The notes beneath the pieces were generated by a model that was not told the DNA's origin, did not search any database, and saw only the letters and a list, made by a program, of their open reading frames with translations. From NCBI GenBank assembly GCA_041684965.1, contig JAWLGR010000020.1, positions 21,532 to 85,531 on the forward strand: a DNA stretch of 64,000 nucleotides. The letters are read 5' to 3'. This DNA is from Mariniphaga sp041684965. Lineage in GTDB: Bacteria > Bacteroidota > Bacteroidia > Bacteroidales > Prolixibacteraceae. Each line of letters begins with the position of its first letter. Position 1 is the first letter of the stretch. The position numbers and the translations under genes are program-made. Below, piece after piece: positions 46,467 to 55,843 of this stretch.

Positions 46467-47051
46467 TTTGGTGCAGATAATTTTAGCGAGAAATACTTGT
46501 CAAAAAGGGGTCGGGATATTTTTGGTGTAACAAATGAAGAACTTCAGCAGATTGAGGTATATTATCCTGCGGGATTTTTAAAAGCTGAAGACTCAACTGA
46601 ATATATACCTATATTGTTTGAATTGTTACGACATAACAACACCGATGAAATTATTTCGCTTTTCCATGAGGTTAGAACATCTCACAATTCAATTTTTCAG
46701 GTTATTTTACCGGAATGAAAGTGTGGTTGAAAAATAATAAAGGAAATCCAATTCTTGTAATAGCGATGGCAATTCCTGTTAACTCAATTCCTGGAATGGC
46801 CGAAAAAACTAAAAGGATATTAACCGAACACACATCTGCTAAAGAATCAACATTTATTTGATTCTCTGACTAAACGTGAAAAGGAACTGCTTAAATTTTT
46901 TGCGCTTGGCTTTACAAATGAAGCAATTTCCAGAGAACTTTTTATTTCATTTGAAACCGTTGCCACTCACCGCAAAAATATTAAACGCAAACTGGGTTGT
47001 AAATCAAATTACGATTGCACCTATTTTGCACAGGTATTTAACCTCATCTGA
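46467..47051 (+). pseudogene. PAS-LuxR regulator remnant
   Basis: Three frames together give a PAS-like part (FGADNFSEKYLSKRG, TEYIPILFELLRHN), a middle segment (MKVWLKNNKGNPILVIAMAI) and a LuxR HTH (LTKREKELLKFFALGFTNEA, FISFETVATHRKNIKRKLGC). Frame changes lie near 46700 and 46858. It has no start codon; its 5' end abuts the DUF4120-like remnant. Related in layout to the intact regulator at 31996. Confidence 0.65.
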
Positions 47052-47080
47052 ATAATTTCCTTGTTCTTCTTTTCTATTGG

Positions 47081-47108
47081 ATAAAATACCCGGTTTCGGG
47101 TATTTTAT
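47081..47108. promoter_or_regulatory. Perfect 12-bp inverted repeat with GTTT loop
   Basis: ATAAAATACCCG-GTTT-CGGGTATTTTAT, 30 bases after the LuxR remnant stop and 64 bases before the propeller gene. It could be a terminator of the old LuxR gene, or an operator: its half-site GGGTATTTTAT recurs upstream of other genes in the window. Confidence 0.5.
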
Positions 47109-47171
47109 TCGTCAAATAAATGATTTAATTTTATTTCAGACAAAAAGGTATTTAATCTTAAAAACACAATT

Positions 47172-48530
47172 ATGAAAAAGAATTTTAAAGCTGGAAATCC
47201 GGATTTTATAAAAAAGCTGGATACTTTGAAATCCGGACATATGAAAACAGTAACATGGCAGCATAAAATCGTTTTATGTGTGATTTTCTCATGTAGCTTA
47301 ACAATGTTGCAATCGCAAGCTCAAAAATTTCAAATTTACAATACAGAAAATTCAGGGTTGCCTCATAATCAGGTTCAATCTGTAGCGATTGATGCGCAGG
47401 GCAATAAATGGTTTGGTCTAGCTTATGGAAAAGTAGTAAAATTTGACGATGTAAACTGGACCGTATACGACAGCATCAATTCAGCGTTACCCCCCGGAAA
47501 TTATGACATAACCACAATTGCTGTAGATGCCCTCGATTATAAATGGGTTGGTACTGGTGGGGGAGGATTAGTAAAATTTAAATCGACGCTTTATAACGAT
47601 TCTAACTCCGGGCTGCCAAATAATGACATATCAGGACTTGCTCTTGATAAATCAGGAAATAAATGGATTAGTACCAGGGGTGGAGGAGTAGCAAAATTTG
47701 ACAACAGCAATTGGACTACTTATAACAGCTCAAATTCCGACTTGCCCGACAACTGGGTTTCCTCAGTCGCAATAGATGACCAGGGAAATAAATGGTTTTC
47801 AACCCAAACAGCAATTGCTAAATATGACAATCTTCGTTGGACTATATACAAATTATCGGAGTCCATTATACCTTATTATAATGGAAATGGCGGAATTATC
47901 TCAATCACAATGGATGAACAGGGCAATAAATGGTTTGGAATTGGAGAAGATTGGGACTCCGGGCATCCGGGAGGAGTAGCAAAATTTGACGATGAAAATT
48001 GGACAATATATACTCCCACTAATTCGGGTTTGCCCTACGGCGTTCATTCTACTGCAATAGATAAAATGGGTAATATCTGGTTTGCAATATCATACTGGTC
48101 AGTTGGAGCACTTGTAAAATTTGATGGGACTACATGGACAGTTTATGATAGCGAAAATTCCGGTTTCCCGAATGACGGTATTAGAAAAGTTACTATAGAT
48201 GAGCATGGAAATAAATGGTTAGCTACATGGAATTCCGGCATAGTTAAATTCAATGAAAATGGAATTACAACCGGTATTAATGATAATATGCCTGTCGTGC
48301 AGGATGATTTCACTGTTTATCCCAATCCTGCAAAAGATCAAATCACAATACAAGGGTTGAAATCTGGAACTTTGGAGGTATTTAATTCTTCAGGAAAGGT
48401 CGTTAAAAATTCTGAAGTGAAAGGAATGTCAACCAATGTCGATATTTCTAATTTACCAAATGGAATTTATATTATTCGGGTTATGACAAAAGATAACAGT
48501 GTGGTAAAAAAATTTATCAAAGAAAATTAA
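47172..48530 (+). CDS. Two-component-regulator-propeller-like protein with T9SS domain
   Basis: A 452-residue secreted protein. A signal peptide lies near residues 25-50 (HKIVLCVIFSCSLTMLQSQA); starting at Met24 (47241) would give a normal N-terminus. Residues 55-365 contain seven to eight Reg_prop-like blades built on WTxYxxxNSxLPxxxVxxxAIDxxGNKWFG. The last 75 residues are a type A sorting domain (FTVYPNPAKDQITIQG ... KKFIKEN), so it is T9SS cargo. No histidine kinase follows, so this is a stand-alone extracellular propeller, not a hybrid sensor. Preceded by the inverted repeat at 47081. Confidence 0.8.
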   Translation: MKKNFKAGNPDFIKKLDTLKSGHMKTVTWQHKIVLCVIFSCSLTMLQSQAQKFQIYNTENSGLPHNQVQSVAIDAQGNKWFGLAYGKVVKFDDVNWTVYDSINSALPPGNYDITTIAVDALDYKWVGTGGGGLVKFKSTLYNDSNSGLPNNDISGLALDKSGNKWISTRGGGVAKFDNSNWTTYNSSNSDLPDNWVSSVAIDDQGNKWFSTQTAIAKYDNLRWTIYKLSESIIPYYNGNGGIISITMDEQGNKWFGIGEDWDSGHPGGVAKFDDENWTIYTPTNSGLPYGVHSTAIDKMGNIWFAISYWSVGALVKFDGTTWTVYDSENSGFPNDGIRKVTIDEHGNKWLATWNSGIVKFNENGITTGINDNMPVVQDDFTVYPNPAKDQITIQGLKSGTLEVFNSSGKVVKNSEVKGMSTNVDISNLPNGIYIIRVMTKDNSVVKKFIKEN

Positions 48531-48620
48531 ATTGTTTTAACCAGTTAACTCCTTGTTGTTATAGAAAGAATTTTTATTACCATATAAAGTTTTCTAATGA
48601 ATAATATCTAACAAAATTTG

Positions 48621-49964
48621 CTAATTTTTTACACATCGAACACTGAGACCCTCATTTTTGAACATATATTCCCGGCTTAAGAATACATCACCAGAAAATA
48701 AATATCTTGCCCACGCCAAGTTGTGGTGAGAATACTCTGTGCAACTCCACCAGTAGCTGTAAAATCTAATGTAGATAAAACCACTAATGTCGCTGCGATA
48801 ACCAACAGGAAGAGATGAAAAACCACTTCTGTTATTGAGTGATAAATTATTTCCAATAGAACCTATAGAAAAATCAGTGTACCAAAGATCAGAATTTGAG
48901 GCCAATGATTTAGCAATTTTATTATTACTTTTGGTCCTATCATAGTTGTAGCCAGTTGCGATCAAATTATCTCTAAATGCATTCCATTCAATATCACTTG
49001 GCAAGTGCCATCCTGAAGGGCATATTCCTCTTACTCCACTATGATTTGTATTACTACTTGCCTCACCTTTCATAATAGCTCGCCAGTTGTATAATACCCC
49101 ATAATCCCTAAAACTCTGTGTTTTTTTTGCCTCTTCAACATCATATCCCTGATAGCCATAAACATAATAACGTGAATTGGTGTAAGAACCAGTAGTCGAG
49201 GGAGAAACTGATGGTAGATATGCCAGATTTTCGGCCATCCACCACTGTGTCCCTATTTTCACTATTTTGTAATTCCGGTCATCTGGATCCTTACATTCAT
49301 AAAATTCCACTTCAATGGCTTTAGTGGTTGCAGGTTCATCTGAAATAACTGTGATATTACCTCTTGAAAAAACAGTATAGTGCACCACATCTCCTTCCGA
49401 GTAATCAAGTGATTTTTCTGTATGAGCACTTTTATATTGGTCTTTAACCGGCATGAATCCATCACTACCCAAATACTGAATTTCACTCAATTGCTGGTTA
49501 CTGCCTGTATAAACAGCTTTGTAACTCAGTGTGCCATCATTTGTCAGAACAGTTACATAATACAATCCAGGATTAGGGAAACAAAGTTGGAACCTGTGGT
49601 TGCCTTGAATCAGGGGTTGCGTTTTACTGAGCAGTATTTTCCCTTCCATATCGTATATTGATATATAAACTTTCTCATTTTATGCAGTGTTAAAACTGAG
49701 TGTTGTATATCCATTTGTAGGATTCGGATACAAATAGCCCTTACTGATATCACTAATTTTTATTAAATCGCTTGAGGTGGCCGGCGCAATTAAAAGTGAT
49801 TCTCCGGAATTCAACTTAACTGTCTGCCCTTTAGTAAGATTGGTTGCATGGATGCTGTCAATTGTTGCAGTATTATCTTTAGGTTGAAACGAAATAATAA
49901 TCTCGTTTGCAGACAAGATGGTTATAGCGAAAAGAAAAAGGAAAATGCAGATGAATTTTATCAT
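48621..49964 (-). pseudogene. FISUMP-domain protein interrupted by one stop codon
   Basis: One reading frame spans the region with a single in-frame TAA at 49680-49682. The 5' part (94 codons) has a signal peptide (MIKFICIFLFLFAITILSA) and begins a sorting-domain-like module, LYPNPTNGYTTLSFN. The frame resumes NEKVYISIYDMEGKILL, completes that module (GLYYVTVLTNDG), and then carries a FISUMP domain (IVKIGTQWWMAENLAYLPSV, CPSGWHLPSDIEWN, GLSVRCVKN). A shorter product could start at ATG 49649 but would lack the signal. The T9SS-like domain is N-terminal, not C-terminal. Recent pseudogene, readthrough or sequencing error. Confidence 0.8.
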
Positions 49965-50020
49965 TATGTTGCAGCTTTATGGTACAATATTTTTTCATAT
50001 CATTTTTAAAAACAAATAAG

Positions 50021-50380
50021 TTATTGTTTAACAAAAACAATAATGGCACCATCGTAGATGAAGTTTATTTTATTACCTTCAATTATACCTGAAACAAGGT
50101 CGTCATCACCAAGATCAATAGTAATAGTCTTTCCATTTAGTGTATAAATTCCAGTCCGTTCTTTATAAAGATCGCCTTCCTTTTCTTTTATCCAAAATTC
50201 GATTATTGTTTTTGATACAAACTTAAGAATGTAGTACTCTTCTTCTTCCGGAAATTCTACAAAAAGTGATTTCCATTCAGTCCCTGATAAATTCCCGGGA
50301 TCAGTAAAATCATCATCTTTTGAACAGGCAAAAAACAACAATACCATGAAAGAAAACGCGATTAGAATTGATTTTTTCAT
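50021..50380 (-). CDS. Small lipoprotein, unknown function
   Basis: A 119-residue lipoprotein: MKKSILIAFSFMVLLFFACS gives a lipobox with Cys19. The mature part is acidic with a lipocalin-like strand pattern (GTEWKSLFVEFPEEE, GIYTLNGKTITIDLGD, NKINFIYDGAIIVFVK), as in short Bacteroidota lipocalin-like/DUF proteins. An upstream in-frame ATG at 50413 would add 11 residues before the signal. It sits between two FISUMP genes. Confidence 0.6.
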   Translation of the reverse strand: MKKSILIAFSFMVLLFFACSKDDDFTDPGNLSGTEWKSLFVEFPEEEEYYILKFVSKTIIEFWIKEKEGDLYKERTGIYTLNGKTITIDLGDDDLVSGIIEGNKINFIYDGAIIVFVKQ

Positions 50381-50535
50381 TTTTGTTAAATTTAAAGATT
50401 TTGCCCTACTCATTTGGCTTTTCGGTTACGCCCTGTTTTAGATGGTTGCAAGACTCCATTTTATATTTCAAATGTCACTTCAGATGGCCAACCTTATTTA
50501 GCCTGGAAATTTTTAAGGTTGAGTTAAAAATCATA

Positions 50536-53500
50536 TTAAAATGCCCTGATGGCACGTACCCCAGCCGAATAGCTTACACTGCCATAGCCACTGAAACTTT
50601 TTGACCGGTACCATGCACCACTACCAAAACCAGTTCCACCAGATTCTGTTGAACTCCAATAATCCTTGTCGCTTAACTTATATTCTGAATCGAGATCAAA
50701 CAATAAATTAAGTTCTTCTTTACTTGGCAAAAACCAGTCAGAATAACCGTTAAGCGTCAATTGCTGGCATAATCTTGCGGCATAATTTCCTTCTCCCAGC
50801 GAGGAAACAATTGCATCTGTATTGATTTTACCAGTCCCAATTGTAGTTCCGGAGGCGCCCGTAACTATATAGGTTCCATTATACCAATTTATCCCTGTGC
50901 TTTGGTCCGTTTGAGCAGCAATCAAACCATGCTGTCCTGAATCGTCAATGTAAAATATTATCCCACCTTGATAATAATTTCCAAGCCGGATTTCAGGGTC
51001 TGTTGTTTCATTTTTAATGCATCGAACTGAATATCCTGATGATTTTGTGCCACACGTTGAACCTCCTCCTTCAGCACTATCGTACGGTAATAGCTCGCCA
51101 CATGCATAATTTGAAACTGGATTAAATGACGTATACCAGCTTCCAATCTTTCCTATTCCGACAAACCAACCATCAAACCACCTGTATCCGCCAGGTAGTC
51201 CTGTAAAACCACTTGAATTTGTTGCCCCTTCATTGGGACTTTCCCAACCGGTAATTGATTTCATTTTTCCTCCTGCAACATAAACTCCTCCTAAAGCATC
51301 TTTTAAATAATTCCATTCATCCAGAGATGGAAGATGCCAACCAGAAGGACAAGCATCAACTGCAGCATTGTAGTTATATAAAACACCATATAAAGAATAG
51401 TTTTCTAAAGTTTTTGCATCAATAATTTCAGTACCATCATATCCATAAACATAATAGTGTTTTTCAGTTTCTGACCCTACTGATGAAGGAGACACATCAG
51501 GCAAGTAGGCTAAATTTTCTGCCATCCATGTCTGGTCACCAATTTTTACCCAGTTGTATTCATTTCCGTCACGATTGTCTGCGAATGTACCAGTTGTTGT
51601 GCCGGAGCCAGTTTTAAATTCAAAAATATCATCATCATAGATTCCATTTTCAAAACCACTGGGTTTCATATAAACACACAAAAAATAGGTGTTACCAGGA
51701 TTTAAATCAGAAAAAGTTATTGAGTGGGAATTAGAATTAAATTTAATTTCTCCAGATGTTTTAAAAAAATTCTTCTTGTTTTTGGCATCTTCCAAGGATC
51801 TAAATAGAACGTAATGTATTGAATTTATGCAGGATGCTTCATCGTCTCCAACTTCCAGTGTTACCTTTGCAGAATTTTCATTGATATCAGAGATATGGAA
51901 TGAAACATTAGGAAGAATATATTTGCTTCGAATGTTGCTTGTTGATGTACCCTCACTATTTGTTGCTATAGCATAATAAAGATATTCTCCACACGTTAAG
52001 TCATCTAAAGTTATACTAAAATCATCGTTTTCAACATTAAAATATTTATAATTAAAATTAGAATCTCCGACTTTTTTCCATGCAATGGCCTTTTCAGTGA
52101 CATTGTTGGCTCCTTTATTAATAATATTACCCGTTATTATCCAGGACTTTTCCATGAATTTGCAATCTACACCCACTTTAGGTTTCCATGAAGAAGTGTA
52201 ACCATACAATGCTTCAAGGGTTTTAATATCCCAATAGGAAAGATAACTTCTTTGAACTTCAACTTTTGATCCATCCTTTTTTACAATGTCTTGACACTTG
52301 TCGTCATTATTTTTGTTGGAAGTTCCATATAACATAATAGATTCAAAATCAAAGGATCCAATATTAATGCTTGATGAAAATCTCTGATAATCAACCTTAT
52401 TCATGACAAAACACTCTTTATTAATTATAACAAAATCGTTTCTATCAGACCTGCTATGTTCGTGAATTAATCCTGCAGTATGCCCCATTTCATGCATAAT
52501 ATGCCCATAAGTTGCCCAATCAGGAACAGAAATTCTATTGCTCACATTTAATCGTTGCATTCCTATATTAGAACTACATAGACTTTCATGTTTATAGAAC
52601 GTTACATATCTAGGTTCAGCTTTTCTTTCAACAAATTCTACTGGACTGTTATAATTCCAATAAAGAATTGCGTTCCTTAATCTTTCATCATTTTCAAGTG
52701 ATTTATCAACAATATAATACACCTTTGCATCCGGCCAGATTTCTCCTACATAAATTAAAGGATTAAAATATAAAAAGTTAACTAACCAAGCACCTTTCAG
52801 GGAATCGCTTGTGAAAAGTTCTTCACTTAAAATAATATCGCCTTGAAATATATATTCATCATTAATTTTTCTGCAGTACATCGTATCGGTTTCAATCAAA
52901 AAAGGAACAATTTCACCGACAGAATCCGGATAAGCCATTTCATTTATATCAGAATAATAGATGTTTTTAAATGCAAAGTTAATATCATCTGAATGTTTGA
53001 TCCTTGATTGTTCTGGCAAGGCAAAAATGTCTTTTCTGAAAGCCCAAATCCGGATACTATCATTTTCTTCAAATTTAAAATTCCCTTTGCCGATTATGGT
53101 TGCACCTTTGACAGTTGCTGAAATACTAGATTTAATATTCGGGCCATCATTTATTTTTACATCGTAGCCACTTTGTATTGAATTACCAACAATTTTAAAG
53201 GTTTTAGTCTGCTGTGGCAATTCTACTTTTACGAAATACATACCTGCTGCTCCAACATTTACCTGTAAAGCATGGTTTGGGATTAAATTCAGATTGTCTT
53301 GCCTGTAAAGTACCTGCCCATTAACATTTAATACCGATACTTTTGCAATACCAGGTGAATGGCCACCATATGAAACTGATAAAAATCCCGGAGTGTTAAT
53401 TAGTTCCTTAAAAATGGATGATTCTTTAATATCAAATGCACTCACTGTTCCCCAGTACGAATTCTTCGTAATATTGATTTGGTAATAATCATGCTCAGGT

Positions 53501-53667
53501 AAATCTGTGAATGAAATACTTGATCCATTCGTTATATTATCAATTACTATTGAATCTAGAGGAGTTTTCCCACCATTGTAATCACCACTTATGGTATAAA
53601 TGACATCCTGAGCAGATAATACAGAAACGACAAAGAGTAGTATAAAGGTTTGGCAAAGCTTGTTCAT
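50536..53667 (-). CDS. Astacin metalloprotease with FISUMP and DUF1566 domains
   Basis: A 1043-residue secreted mosaic protein. Signal peptide 1-19. Residues 90-165 resemble a T9SS type A sorting domain (VSVLNVNGQVLYRQDN, GMYFVKVEL) placed N-terminally. An astacin (M12A) zinc protease follows with HEMGHTAGLIHEHSRSDR (392-409) and Met-turn SIMLYG (443-448). Residues 500-690 look like one or two FnIII-like beta-sandwiches. About 697-890 is a FISUMP domain (WVKIGDQTWMAENLAYLPDV, CPSGWHLPSLDEWN, SVRCIKN), and about 905-1043 a DUF1566/Lcl-like domain (LIAAQTDQSTGINWYNG, GYSDWFLPSKEELNLL, YWSSTESG). FISUMP and DUF1566 share a C-type-lectin-like logic, so this may be an adhesive protease. Upstream GGGTATTTAATT motif. 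Confidence 0.85.
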   Translation of the reverse strand: MNKLCQTFILLFVVSVLSAQDVIYTISGDYNGGKTPLDSIVIDNITNGSSISFTDLPEHDYYQINITKNSYWGTVSAFDIKESSIFKELINTPGFLSVSYGGHSPGIAKVSVLNVNGQVLYRQDNLNLIPNHALQVNVGAAGMYFVKVELPQQTKTFKIVGNSIQSGYDVKINDGPNIKSSISATVKGATIIGKGNFKFEENDSIRIWAFRKDIFALPEQSRIKHSDDINFAFKNIYYSDINEMAYPDSVGEIVPFLIETDTMYCRKINDEYIFQGDIILSEELFTSDSLKGAWLVNFLYFNPLIYVGEIWPDAKVYYIVDKSLENDERLRNAILYWNYNSPVEFVERKAEPRYVTFYKHESLCSSNIGMQRLNVSNRISVPDWATYGHIMHEMGHTAGLIHEHSRSDRNDFVIINKECFVMNKVDYQRFSSSINIGSFDFESIMLYGTSNKNNDDKCQDIVKKDGSKVEVQRSYLSYWDIKTLEALYGYTSSWKPKVGVDCKFMEKSWIITGNIINKGANNVTEKAIAWKKVGDSNFNYKYFNVENDDFSITLDDLTCGEYLYYAIATNSEGTSTSNIRSKYILPNVSFHISDINENSAKVTLEVGDDEASCINSIHYVLFRSLEDAKNKKNFFKTSGEIKFNSNSHSITFSDLNPGNTYFLCVYMKPSGFENGIYDDDIFEFKTGSGTTTGTFADNRDGNEYNWVKIGDQTWMAENLAYLPDVSPSSVGSETEKHYYVYGYDGTEIIDAKTLENYSLYGVLYNYNAAVDACPSGWHLPSLDEWNYLKDALGGVYVAGGKMKSITGWESPNEGATNSSGFTGLPGGYRWFDGWFVGIGKIGSWYTSFNPVSNYACGELLPYDSAEGGGSTCGTKSSGYSVRCIKNETTDPEIRLGNYYQGGIIFYIDDSGQHGLIAAQTDQSTGINWYNGTYIVTGASGTTIGTGKINTDAIVSSLGEGNYAARLCQQLTLNGYSDWFLPSKEELNLLFDLDSEYKLSDKDYWSSTESGGTGFGSGAWYRSKSFSGYGSVSYSAGVRAIRAF

Positions 53668-53755
53668 AAACGATTCAGTTTTTCTTTATACTAAAATAAT
53701 AATCTTATGTGATAAATTGTATCATGTTGGTTTATTTATAATCATTACAGACTGA

Positions 53756-53767
53756 GGGTATTTAATT
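53756..53767. promoter_or_regulatory. GGGTATTTAATT motif upstream of astacin gene
   Basis: Located 89 bases upstream of the minus-strand start at 53667. Same core as the sites at 42431, 47097 and 59337. Confidence 0.25.
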
Positions 53768-53922
53768 CTATTGAAAGCACTATTTTAGCCAATGAAAAGG
53801 TAATTTTAAAATAATTGTTAAGCTTGACCAGCCATCTGTTTTTCCTAACAAATCTGCCAGTTGGAAAGTCTTATTTGCTGACATACCAATGATTTTTATT
53901 CAGACCAATAGCCTGCTTGAAA

Positions 53923-54144
53923 TTATTTCCAGAGGGGGTCTTTTTTCCAATCTTTAGGAAATCCCATGGCTGGAGGGTAAATGTTAGGATATTTGGCAAT
54001 TAATGATTTAAAAAGTTGTACAACATCGTTTTCATATTTTACCCGGTTCATGAGATAAATCAGCATTGATAAAATAAAGTATGTTTTATTGTTTGCAACT
54101 GATTTGGCATTAATCCATAAATGCCTGGGATTTCGAGGCAGTTT
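53923..54144 (-). pseudogene. Abi_2 (AbiD/F-like) abortive-infection remnant
   Basis: Minus-strand frame reads LPRNPRHLWINAKSVANNKT, YFILSMLIYLMNRVKYENDV, VQLFKSLIAKYPNIYPPAMG, FPKDWKKDPLWK and a stop. This is the C-terminal third of Abi_2 family proteins, including the ending AMGFPxxWxxxPLW. A stop lies just upstream in frame and no N-terminal part follows. A dead phage-defence gene. Confidence 0.65.
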
Positions 54145-54170
54145 TTAATAAATGCTTTCATTTCTGCAAT

Positions 54171-55646
54171 TCATTCTGGTACCCAAACAGAAACAGATCC
54201 ACCTTTGCAGCGGAACTCTCCCCATCCATCCTTGTTTGTAGTTACAGTGCCTTCAACATGTTTGGTAATATCAATATAAGTGGTTTCAGGTGAGCCTGTT
54301 TCCATGTGTTTTAACCCTTCGTCTCCATTGCTGATTAAAACAGCCATTCCGAGCTGTGTTCCTTCTTTTCCCCTACGTGTCCAGCCAATACAGTCCGGAT
54401 GATCAAAATAATCGTACTGGTCACTGTATGCATATTCTTTCCGAACATACAAGAACCGGTCAATCAACCATTGATGAGAATCCATCCAGATCTCATGCTC
54501 ATTTCCATCCTTGCCCGTGTCCTTATAATGTGCCCCATAATAATCGGCTGCAAAAATGCATGGATATCCATCTCTCCTTAACAGGATCAGTGCATATGCC
54601 AAAGGTGTAAACCAGGCTTCTACCACTGATTCGAGGGATTGCAACGGCTGGGTATCGTGATTGCTGACAATTGTTACTGCATGGGTAGGATGATCTTTAA
54701 CAAGGGTATTGTCAAAAATTGTCTGCAGGTTAAAGTCTTTGCCTTCTTTGCCGGCACGCGCAAAATTGTAATGCAGGTTCACGTCAAAAAGCATCATGCT
54801 CCCATCGGTTACTTTAAGAAAGTTCGTCAGAGCCGCACTATGCTCCGACCAGTATTCACCAACGGCAAACAGATTTCGGCCGCTGTGGTTGCGAATATGT
54901 TCCAGCCATTCAAGAAAAAAATAAGATTTTACATGTTTTGTGGCATCAAAACGGAAACCATCAACCCCCGTTGTTTCAAGGTACCATTCTCCCCAATAAA
55001 ACAGTTCTTTTTGGACATCGGGATTATTTATGTCGAGATTGCATCCCATCAGGTAATCAAAATTCCCTTTGTCCAGGTCTACACTGTCATCAAATTTTTT
55101 CCCTTCAAACAGGTAAACGACATCCGATTTATCTTCGAACGCGTTAAAATCGGCTGCATTAAAATGCCACCAATGCCATTTTAGGCTGGAGTATTTATCT
55201 TTTCGTCCCGGAAAATTAAAATGTGTCCAGGCCCTGATATCCTGCAATTCCCCTATTGGTTCGTTTCTGTTGTGAGGATTAAAAGGGGTGGCTTTAAACT
55301 CTTCGGAATCATCGGCACCCAGCCTGTGATTAAAAACTACATCGGCATAAACCTGAAGACCTGCCTTTTGTGCGGCTTTAATGCCGGCCAGGTACTCTTC
55401 ACGTGTTCCATACCTGGTGCGAACCGACCCTTTCTGGTCGAACTCCCCCAGATCAAAGAGATCATAAACCCCATATCCGACATCATCGCCCCCCGCTGCA
55501 CCTTTATAGGCTGGTGGTAACCAAACAGCAGTTATTCCGGCTTCAGCCAGTGTCTTTGCATTTTCTGCCAATTGTTTCCACAATTTCCCATCAGCAGGAG
55601 TGTACCAATGAAAATACTGCATCATTACACCATTATAGTCTGACAT
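54171..55646 (-). CDS. Cytoplasmic alpha-amylase (GH13_5-like)
   Basis: A 491-residue GH13 alpha-amylase without signal peptide, so it acts on internal glycogen or maltodextrins. It has the conserved regions DVVFNHR (102-108), GFRFDATKH with nucleophile Asp234, GEYW with acid/base Glu264 and SNHDTQ with Asp331. NGVMMQYFHWYTPADGKLW and the C-terminal GWGEFRCKGGSVSVWVP match the liquefying/AmyS-type cytoplasmic amylases. I chose ATG 55646 because MSDYNGVMMQYF is the usual start; 55664 adds six residues. Last gene of the catalase set, 18 bases after the 39-residue protein gene. Confidence 0.85.
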   Translation of the reverse strand: MSDYNGVMMQYFHWYTPADGKLWKQLAENAKTLAEAGITAVWLPPAYKGAAGGDDVGYGVYDLFDLGEFDQKGSVRTRYGTREEYLAGIKAAQKAGLQVYADVVFNHRLGADDSEEFKATPFNPHNRNEPIGELQDIRAWTHFNFPGRKDKYSSLKWHWWHFNAADFNAFEDKSDVVYLFEGKKFDDSVDLDKGNFDYLMGCNLDINNPDVQKELFYWGEWYLETTGVDGFRFDATKHVKSYFFLEWLEHIRNHSGRNLFAVGEYWSEHSAALTNFLKVTDGSMMLFDVNLHYNFARAGKEGKDFNLQTIFDNTLVKDHPTHAVTIVSNHDTQPLQSLESVVEAWFTPLAYALILLRRDGYPCIFAADYYGAHYKDTGKDGNEHEIWMDSHQWLIDRFLYVRKEYAYSDQYDYFDHPDCIGWTRRGKEGTQLGMAVLISNGDEGLKHMETGSPETTYIDITKHVEGTVTTNKDGWGEFRCKGGSVSVWVPE

Positions 55647-55664
55647 AATGATCTGTTTTATCAA

Positions 55665-55784
55665 TTAACTGCATTGTCCCAGAATAAGCCAGATTATAAT
55701 AAAAACCACAATAGTTCCGAAACATCCACCGCCTAATTTCATTGCTCCGTAACCTGCAAGTAATCCTTTAAAAAGATTGTTCAT
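55665..55784 (-). CDS. 39-residue single-helix membrane protein
   Basis: A very short gene that is easy to miss: MNNLFKGLLAGYGAMKLGGG, then CFGTIVVFIIIWLILGQCS. One strong membrane helix (about 22-36) follows a Gly-rich amphipathic segment. Similar tiny GGGC-x-GT-containing proteins occur in Bacteroidota, often unannotated. Gaps of 59 bases to the YtxH gene upstream and 18 to the amylase gene downstream place it inside the same probable operon. Function unknown. Confidence 0.65.
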   Translation of the reverse strand: MNNLFKGLLAGYGAMKLGGGCFGTIVVFIIIWLILGQCS

Positions 55785-55843
55785 TGTGTTTTGAGTTATA
55801 CTTCTTCGTAATAGATAAATTATTATTTATTGGTTTTGCTTAT

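Noticed and set aside
54356..55648. Plus-strand open frames opposite the amylase gene
   Set aside because: Shadow frames; the minus-strand GH13 protein has all catalytic motifs.
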